This document shows positions 5,852 to 11,296 of a stretch of 11,296 nt of DNA, in pieces. The notes under the pieces were generated by a model that worked only from the letters and a program-made list of their open reading frames with translations, ran no database searches and was not told where the DNA came from. The translations under genes and the position numbers were made by a program. Source of the stretch: Verrucomicrobiota bacterium (lineage in GTDB: Bacteria > Verrucomicrobiota > Verrucomicrobiia > Limisphaerales > UBA9464); NCBI GenBank assembly GCA_025354845.1, contig JANXMD010000198.1:1-11296 (forward strand), written 5' to 3'. Each line of letters opens with the position of its first letter. Within the stretch, counting starts at the first letter, position 1.

Positions 5852-7333
5852 TCAGCGAAACAAAATTGGCGCCGTCCGGTAGAAACGGAACAAGGCCACA
5901 CCGTCCGACAGATCCTCCACTGCGACTCCATGCAATGCGGCCTGGTTGGTCGCCACCGGAAACCACTGCAGCAAATCGGGACTCGCCTCCGTCCGGTACA
6001 TCGTTCCCGGAAATCCGTGAAGCAGCCAGGTCAGACGCGAACCGGCACTCCGCACCGGAAGGATGCGAGGAAGGGAAGACACCGGGAGGAGGAAGTTCTG
6101 CATCACGTAATTCGCCAAGGCCTCCCCGGAACCCTTCGCGTCGCGGTTCGCAGAATAGAAATGGATCCCACCATAGATCCGGCTGATGCCACATTCATCG
6201 GCGGCCGACGAGAGGCTGGCGAACGAGCGTTCGACATTGGGAAGGGCGTCGCACCCAACGGTGAACGCCACCGAATCTGACCCAAAAAACTGGGCAAGAA
6301 TCACCGACGCCGCCTTGCTGAAGGTGCTGTGGCCTGAGGTGTATTCCGGAAACGGGGGCGCCGGCAGCAGCGAATTCCACGCCGGATCCGATACGGTGTC
6401 CGGATTGTCATCGGTATCCGCCGCGCGGATCGCCGTCACCGGCCTCCAAAAATCGAAGGTGTATTTGGCGTCCCAACAGAGAATTCCTGCATCCGCCATC
6501 GTGATATTGAGCAGCGCGAACAACCGCGCCGACTCCACTAGCGGAAGCCCCTGCCGCTCAGCTAGAATTTCCGCAATCCAGTTCCAATGCCCCGGGGGCG
6601 TTACGGTATAGCTGAAGTCCGACCAAAAACGGGCGATCTGCGTCTGGTCGGCCGTTCGAACCGTACTGTTGGTCGCTCCGTACTGCTTGACCTGATTGAA
6701 GTCCGCGGCGTACCGGGCACTGGTCAACGCCGGCGGTCCAGGCGGACGGAACTGCTCCCCTTGAAGCATGGCAAATGGCACGACAAACGGACATTGAGGG
6801 GAATCCGGGGGGCGAAAGAAGGGAGGCGTCCGACGCCAATGTCCGGGACTGGGATTGGGAACATACGGCACCGTGGTGGTCGCCCCGTCGTTGCTTCTCC
6901 ACTGTAAAACCTTCTCAGCCACTTGATTTCCAATCCGGACCCCGGCGTTCCGTGAAGCGCCTTCCGGGTATCCACTGAGAAATGCCTCCAAAATGGCATC
7001 ATAGCGTGCTCCTTCCGTCGGATATAAGTATTGGAGCACGTCATGGGCAGCGGAGGCAGCGGCGACCTCGGCAGCGGTCCCCGAAGGCGCTGCAATATCC
7101 ACGAGATACGGCAGATAGGTTCTATCCACCGAATGGACCGCGTCGTACATGGCCACGTGAAGGATAGCCAAGCTCCGGGCAGCCATGGTGGGGGAAACGT
7201 CCTCGGTGCGAATGGCCGCCAGCAGCTCGGCATTCCACAGCGTGACGATGTCCCCTCGTCCCATGCAGGCCGCCGCGAACGCCAGGGTCATCCACGCCGA
7301 TCGAATCCATTCCGCGACACGAAATCTTCTCAT
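5852..7333 (-). CDS. Exported vanadium-haloperoxidase-related PAP2-superfamily protein
   Basis: A 493-residue protein. The N-terminus MRRFRVAEWIRSAWMTLAFA, followed by AACMG, looks like a signal peptide, so it probably acts outside the cytoplasm. The vanadate/phosphate pocket motifs are KYTFDFWRP (K290, R297; the KxxxxxxRP motif), YTSGH (S333, G334, H335) and SRIYGGIH (R385, H391). In the family's HxxxD element position 395 is Ala instead of Asp. Residues 424-487 form a separate domain with YRTEASPDLLQWFPVATN and a terminal RFYR, resembling a small C-terminal beta domain often seen on exported verrucomicrobial proteins. The family includes halide-oxidising peroxidases and acid phosphatases, and sequence alone does not separate these. 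Start ATG 7333 gives the signal peptide; the RBS is weak. It is divergent from the RHS gene and 83 nt upstream of the protease gene. Confidence 0.85.
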   Translation of the reverse strand: MRRFRVAEWIRSAWMTLAFAAACMGRGDIVTLWNAELLAAIRTEDVSPTMAARSLAILHVAMYDAVHSVDRTYLPYLVDIAAPSGTAAEVAAASAAHDVLQYLYPTEGARYDAILEAFLSGYPEGASRNAGVRIGNQVAEKVLQWRSNDGATTTVPYVPNPSPGHWRRTPPFFRPPDSPQCPFVVPFAMLQGEQFRPPGPPALTSARYAADFNQVKQYGATNSTVRTADQTQIARFWSDFSYTVTPPGHWNWIAEILAERQGLPLVESARLFALLNITMADAGILCWDAKYTFDFWRPVTAIRAADTDDNPDTVSDPAWNSLLPAPPFPEYTSGHSTFSKAASVILAQFFGSDSVAFTVGCDALPNVERSFASLSSAADECGISRIYGGIHFYSANRDAKGSGEALANYVMQNFLLPVSSLPRILPVRSAGSRLTWLLHGFPGTMYRTEASPDLLQWFPVATNQAALHGVAVEDLSDGVALFRFYRTAPILFR

Positions 7334-7543
7334 GGAATCTGATCAAACTCTTTCGAGGCGCGGATAGGTTGTCACTTTAATTGTGGCCACGCCGGTACTC
7401 CTCACCGAATCGGCAGGCACCAACCCAAGGTCCCACCAGGCTTCAAAACCCGGATCATATAGACATGTGAATAACATTTCCCGCTGACCACTTGACTTCC
7501 CCGGTTCGCGCAAAGGACTCTTCGATAGAGTCACTCCCTTCAA
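7334..7543. other. Divergent intergenic region between haloperoxidase and RHS genes
   Basis: This 210-bp region should hold the promoters of both divergent genes. TTGACT at 7492-7497 is a fair -35-like hexamer for the plus strand but has no good -10 at the right distance. A 66-codon minus-strand reading frame (7343-7543) ends 9 nt before the haloperoxidase ATG, but it has no recognisable homology, only about half G/C at third positions, and a start that abuts the RHS GTG. It is not called as a gene. Confidence 0.5.
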
Positions 7544-10500
7544 GTGAATCGTTTCTCCCCAATTAAACGATTTATCCGCCTGCTCAGCGGACTCCTTCTT
7601 GCTTCCACCCTTTCGGTTTCATCGCAGGCCGCCGATCTCCAGATGGGCGACGTGGATGGCGACGGGGCCGTGACCATTCTGGACGTCGTTCGAATTGTGG
7701 CCCTGGCCCGAACCGGAGCCCTGGGGGCCACTCCCCAGACCATCGCGCTGGCCGACGTCAACCTGGACGGATTCGTGAATGATACGGACGCGAGCTTGGT
7801 CGCCGCGGCCGTTGCTGGACAGGCAACCCTTCCGCCGCTGCCCCTCGCAACCGTACGCAACACCTCGCCCGAATTTGGCGCCGACGGCGTCTCGGTCACT
7901 CGGGAAACCGTTTTCTACCTGACGCTGCCCCTTGCGGATTCGGCGGTGGTCAACGTCGCGAAAGTACACGCCACCTTCGGCGTTAGGCAGATCCTCTCAC
8001 GCGTCGAGTTGGCGACCGATCACCGAACGGTGACTTTGTTCTACATGGAGCCGCTTCCGGGAAGCGCCACGATCCACGTCACCTTTGACGGCACCGGATT
8101 GACTGATTTTCTCGGCCGGCCCGTGGACTTGGATGGAGATGGAAAACCGGGCGGCACCGCCGTGGTGGATTTCGAAACCCTTAGCCTGACGTCGGTGGAC
8201 AACACAGTGGCCTCGGGGCGCGTCTTCGCTTCTGAAATCAAGAGGGTACCAAATTCAACGACCAATGAGGTCATCAATACGCCGCTGGCCGGGGTCACCA
8301 TCACGGTCGATGGCATGGAAGAATCCCTTCGCACGGTGACGGATTCGGCGGGCAACTTTCGACTGAATCCGGCACCTGCGGGGGCGTTCTTCGTGCACAT
8401 CGACGGACGGACGGTCACGAACGTTGCCGCCGGCGTCCGCTACCCCGATTTGGCCTACTACCCGTTCGTTGGAAAACGCTGGGTAACCCTCGCCGGTCAG
8501 GAGGTTAATATTGGCGACATTTATCTGCCAAAGGTGATCGCCGGGACGCTTCAGACGATCACCGCCGGGGCTCCGACTCAGGTCACCTTTCCCTCGGCAG
8601 TCTTGGCTCAAAACCCAGAGTTGGCGGGCGTGGCTTTGCAGGTGCCGGCGGACTCACTGTTCAGCGAAAATGGCGTCCGCGGTGGGAAAGTCGGGATCGC
8701 CCCGGTTGCACCCGACCGTCTCCCGGGCCCGCTTCCGACCGGGGTGAATCCGAGCTTGGTCATCACGGTACAAACCGACGGTCCATCCAATTTCGACAAG
8801 CCGGTTCGGGCATGCTTCCCCAATCTTCCCGATCCCACGACCGGTCAGAAACTGGCGCCCGGCACCAAGAGCGCACTGTGGAGCTTCAACCACGACACCG
8901 GACGCTTTGAGGTCGTCGGGCCGATGACGGTGTCCGACGATGGTTCCACCGTCTGCACCGATCCCGGCGTCGGCATCCTGGCCCCCGGATGGCATTTCTC
9001 GAGCCCGGGAACGGTTGCCCGGGGTGGTGGAACCGGATGCGACGAATCCGGGCCGACCGCCCAGCAGGAACCGGGCACCCAAAGCCGTCCCCCTGCGGCC
9101 CCTAACAAAGGACCCTGCCCCCCGGGACAAAACCGCGCCGGAAGTGCCGGGGACCCGGTTCAATTGTTCTCAGGCGAGATGATTGAGGAGTCGACGGATC
9201 TCCAGATTCCCGGCCGGGGAATCGATTTTCTCTGGCAGCGCACCTATCGCTCCAAAACCGGGCCGAACACCGAGCAGGGAAACGGGTGGGACCATCCCTA
9301 CAATATCCGCCTCATCGGGGCGGGCGGAGATCTCGTCCTGCTCGACGGAAATGGCCGAGGTGACCGATACAAACTGGGTCCGGGTGGGACCTGGACCCGG
9401 GCCGAATTCTTCCGGGTCATCGTGCGCCAAACCGATGGAAGCCTGAACCTCATTTTCGAGGATCAAGGGAAATGGGGATTCTATTCCCTCGATGGATCGG
9501 CGCGGGCCGGTCGGATTGCCTTCAGCCAGGACCGAAACGGAAACCGGATGAACTTCGCCTATGATGACCGTGGGCGACTTTCGGTGATCACCGACACTCT
9601 CGGCCGAAATATCACCCTAGGCTACAACAGCGACGGTTTCATAGAATCCGTCACCGACTTTGCAGCGAGAACGGTGCGGTACGCTTACTATCATAGCGGA
9701 GATTCCGGGGGCGGCGCGGGAGACTTGAAGTCCGTGACCACCGCCTCCGTCAAAAACACCCCGAACGGTAACGATTTTCCGAATGGGAAGACGGTCAGTT
9801 ACACCTATTCCACCGGGTATGCCGACGAGCGGCTCAACCACAATCTCCTCACTGTCACCGACGGTCGCCGGAATGATCCCTCAGATCCCACCTACGGCAG
9901 CGGTCCCTACCTGGTAAACGTTTATTCCACCGTCACCGACCCGACGGATCCCAATTTCGATCGGGTCATTCGACAAGTGTGGGGGGGCGGAGTGATCGAC
10001 TTTGTCTACGACCGCCTACTGCCTGCAGAACCCAACGGGTACGCCGTTACCCGGACAATCGTTAACGATCGAGTCGGAAACGTCTCGGAGAGTTTCTTCG
10101 ACGCCCGCAATCGACTCGTTCGCACCCGGCAATACACTGGAAGGGCCATCCCAGACCAACCCACCACAGTCCTCGACAACCGCCCCAAGGATCCGCTGCG
10201 GACGACGGATCCCGCTTTCTTTGAAACGATCTACGAATGGACGGAGGATTCCCTAGAGCGACGAATCATCCGTCCCAACGGCAACGTGACCGAGTTTGTC
10301 TACGAGGCGGACCTGAACCCGAATGCCCCTTCCCGAACTCGCGGGAATCGCAGAATCGTCCGCCACCTGCCTGGAACCCATGTTCCCGCGGGCGATCAGG
10401 ACGTGATCGAGGAACGCTACGAATACGACGCGGATTTCGCGGCCTGTTGCGGGTCCAATTTCGTCCTGCGCGAGACGGATGGTCGCGGAAACGTGACCCG

Positions 10501-11296
10501 GCACGAGTACGACGACCGCGGAAATCGCGTCCGGACCCGCGCCCCGGTGGACGGAGTCGTCGATGAATGGGAGTATAACGCTTTCGGTCAATTGGTTGCG
10601 CATACTCTCCCGGACAACGGATCCGAAAGCCGTAGGCGGGACGAATGGCACTACTTTGAATCCGGGCCACTGAAAGGGTTCCTCAGCGAGCAAGTCGTCG
10701 ATGCGAACCACCTCCACCTTACCCGCAGCTTTGGGCGTGACTCGGTTGGAAATACAATCCGGATCACCGACCCCAATGGAAACATTGTTCAACACACCGT
10801 AAACGAACTCAATCAGGTCGTTCGAATCATTAGCCCGGAAACTCTTCCTGGATCGGGGGTTCGGTATGCAACCGATCTGTTCTACGACGCGAATAACAAC
10901 CTGACGTCGATGGTGGTGCCAAATCAGGATGAACGCGGGGTTACACTTGGCAAAGCGACATTGGCAACACGCTACGAATTTGATGATCTGAACTATCCGA
11001 TTCGGACACTTCGCGAGATTAACGAAACTGAAGTCGCGGTCACCGAATACAGCTACGACGGGAACCGCAATCGAATTCTCGAACGGCGACCGGAAGCCGT
11101 CGCCGGACGGCAACCGCATGACGTGGACCAAGTCGTGTTTGATGAAAGGGATCTACCGTTCAAGATTATCCGGGGCCCCGAGGATCCCGCCCAGTCCACC
11201 CGACAAAACGACTACGATGCAAATGGAAATCTAATCCGACAGTCGGACGGGATCGAATCTATAGCCGAAACCAAGTCCTTTGAGTATGACGGGTTT
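7544..11296 (+). CDS. Secreted dockerin-RHS/YD-repeat protein (C-terminus beyond window)
   Basis: An uninterrupted frame of 1251 codons runs off the right edge. GTG 7544 is the first start after an in-frame TAG (7526-7528). A signal peptide follows: basic MNRFSPIKRFIRL, hydrophobic LSGLLLASTLSV, and SSQAA, with cleavage near residue 30. Then come a dockerin type I-like pair of calcium loops (DVDGDG 36-41; DVNLDG 71-76), a beta-rich segment, a carboxypeptidase-regulatory-like fold (about 225-310, LAGVTITVDG...DSAGNFRL), and a Pro/Gly/Cys-bearing linker (about 480-535). A DUF6531-like RHS entry domain begins at GDPVQLFSGEM (536-546), and YD repeats run from about 662 to the end. RHS proteins form a shell that often encloses a C-terminal toxin or effector; any such domain, and any immunity gene, is outside the window. 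It may instead be a surface adhesin. The RBS is not clear. Confidence 0.88.
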   Translation, partial: MNRFSPIKRFIRLLSGLLLASTLSVSSQAADLQMGDVDGDGAVTILDVVRIVALARTGALGATPQTIALADVNLDGFVNDTDASLVAAAVAGQATLPPLPLATVRNTSPEFGADGVSVTRETVFYLTLPLADSAVVNVAKVHATFGVRQILSRVELATDHRTVTLFYMEPLPGSATIHVTFDGTGLTDFLGRPVDLDGDGKPGGTAVVDFETLSLTSVDNTVASGRVFASEIKRVPNSTTNEVINTPLAGVTITVDGMEESLRTVTDSAGNFRLNPAPAGAFFVHIDGRTVTNVAAGVRYPDLAYYPFVGKRWVTLAGQEVNIGDIYLPKVIAGTLQTITAGAPTQVTFPSAVLAQNPELAGVALQVPADSLFSENGVRGGKVGIAPVAPDRLPGPLPTGVNPSLVITVQTDGPSNFDKPVRACFPNLPDPTTGQKLAPGTKSALWSFNHDTGRFEVVGPMTVSDDGSTVCTDPGVGILAPGWHFSSPGTVARGGGTGCDESGPTAQQEPGTQSRPPAAPNKGPCPPGQNRAGSAGDPVQLFSGEMIEESTDLQIPGRGIDFLWQRTYRSKTGPNTEQGNGWDHPYNIRLIGAGGDLVLLDGNGRGDRYKLGPGGTWTRAEFFRVIVRQTDGSLNLIFEDQGKWGFYSLDGSARAGRIAFSQDRNGNRMNFAYDDRGRLSVITDTLGRNITLGYNSDGFIESVTDFAARTVRYAYYHSGDSGGGAGDLKSVTTASVKNTPNGNDFPNGKTVSYTYSTGYADERLNHNLLTVTDGRRNDPSDPTYGSGPYLVNVYSTVTDPTDPNFDRVIRQVWGGGVIDFVYDRLLPAEPNGYAVTRTIVNDRVGNVSESFFDARNRLVRTRQYTGRAIPDQPTTVLDNRPKDPLRTTDPAFFETIYEWTEDSLERRIIRPNGNVTEFVYEADLNPNAPSRTRGNRRIVRHLPGTHVPAGDQDVIEERYEYDADFAACCGSNFVLRETDGRGNVTRHEYDDRGNRVRTRAPVDGVVDEWEYNAFGQLVAHTLPDNGSESRRRDEWHYFESGPLKGFLSEQVVDANHLHLTRSFGRDSVGNTIRITDPNGNIVQHTVNELNQVVRIISPETLPGSGVRYATDLFYDANNNLTSMVVPNQDERGVTLGKATLATRYEFDDLNYPIRTLREINETEVAVTEYSYDGNRNRILERRPEAVAGRQPHDVDQVVFDERDLPFKIIRGPEDPAQSTRQNDYDANGNLIRQSDGIESIAETKSFEYDGF
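9527..11296 (+). repeat. YD (RHS) repeat region within the secreted protein
   Basis: Degenerate repeats of about 20 residues built around Tyr-Asp: RNGNRMNFAYDDRGRL, LGRNITLGYNSDG, RGNVTRHEYDDRGNRV, VDEWEYNAFGQL, ATDLFYDANNNL, VTEYSYDGNRNR, RQNDYDANGNL and ETKSFEYDG at the edge. Spacing is irregular in the middle of the region. The repeats are divergent in DNA sequence, so they are old rather than a recent tandem expansion. They build the beta-helical RHS wall and continue past the window. Confidence 0.85.

Noticed and set aside
4836..6194. A longer minus-strand reading of the protease gene (452 codons from ATG 6194).
   Set aside because: Its first ~140 codons overlap the haloperoxidase coding sequence in another frame and show no M50 similarity. 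GTG 5768 with GAGGA 7 nt upstream matches the family N-terminus.
7492..7531. A promoter for the RHS gene built on TTGACT at 7492.
   Set aside because: No acceptable -10 hexamer at 16-19 nt spacing; GATAGAGT is too far downstream.
7343..7543. A 66-codon minus-strand frame just upstream of the haloperoxidase gene.
   Set aside because: No homology recognised, neutral third-position composition, and its start codon abuts the RHS GTG, leaving no room for the RHS promoter.
10253..11131. A 292-codon minus-strand open frame opposite the RHS gene.
   Set aside because: The plus strand encodes clear YD repeats throughout; the antisense frame has no recognisable domain or supporting signals.

Overview
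The window looks like chromosomal DNA from a G+C-rich bacterium of the Verrucomicrobiota, probably Limisphaerales/Pedosphaera-like. This placement is an inference. It rests on a C-terminal domain of the type ending in an RFYR-like motif on a haloperoxidase, a dockerin-bearing secreted RHS protein, and weak or absent Shine-Dalgarno sequences at most starts. No tRNA, rRNA, CRISPR array or insertion sequence was recognised.

Layout. The left edge holds the first 90 codons of dapA (minus strand, cut by the window edge). Upstream of it on the same strand lies a divergent uronate-isomerase-family gene (359-1612). A stand-alone MnmD/MnmC-type methyltransferase gene (1760-2626) runs on the plus strand. 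It converges on ilvB, the acetolactate synthase catalytic subunit (2728-4614, minus strand), with an intrinsic terminator for ilvB at 2646-2680. Further upstream on the minus strand are a site-2-type membrane metalloprotease with two zinc ribbons (4836-5768, GTG start) and an exported vanadium-haloperoxidase/PAP2-like protein (5852-7333). A 210-bp divergent intergenic region separates these from a very large plus-strand gene (GTG at 7544, open to the window end). That gene encodes a secreted dockerin plus RHS/YD-repeat protein, of which 1251 residues are visible.

The most notable element is the 220-bp gap upstream of ilvB, which contains a complete ribosome-mediated transcription attenuator. 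A 24-codon leader peptide (4789-4715) carries the run Leu-Val-Val-Val-Leu-Val. It is followed by a 10-bp perfect GC-rich hairpin with a T6 tract (an intrinsic terminator) and by a mutually exclusive antiterminator pairing of 12 out of 15 bases. Three of its Val codons are GTA, which occurs nowhere in the 628 codons of ilvB when read through in frame. A sigma70-like promoter would start the transcript almost exactly on the leader ATG, so the leader peptide may be translated from a leaderless mRNA. This would make acetolactate synthase, the first common enzyme of Val/Leu/Ile synthesis, respond to charged tRNA-Val and tRNA-Leu.

The other genes do not form one pathway. dapA (lysine/peptidoglycan) and ilvB (branched-chain amino acids) are housekeeping biosynthesis, MnmD is tRNA modification, and the haloperoxidase and RHS proteins are predicted to be exported or cell-surface.
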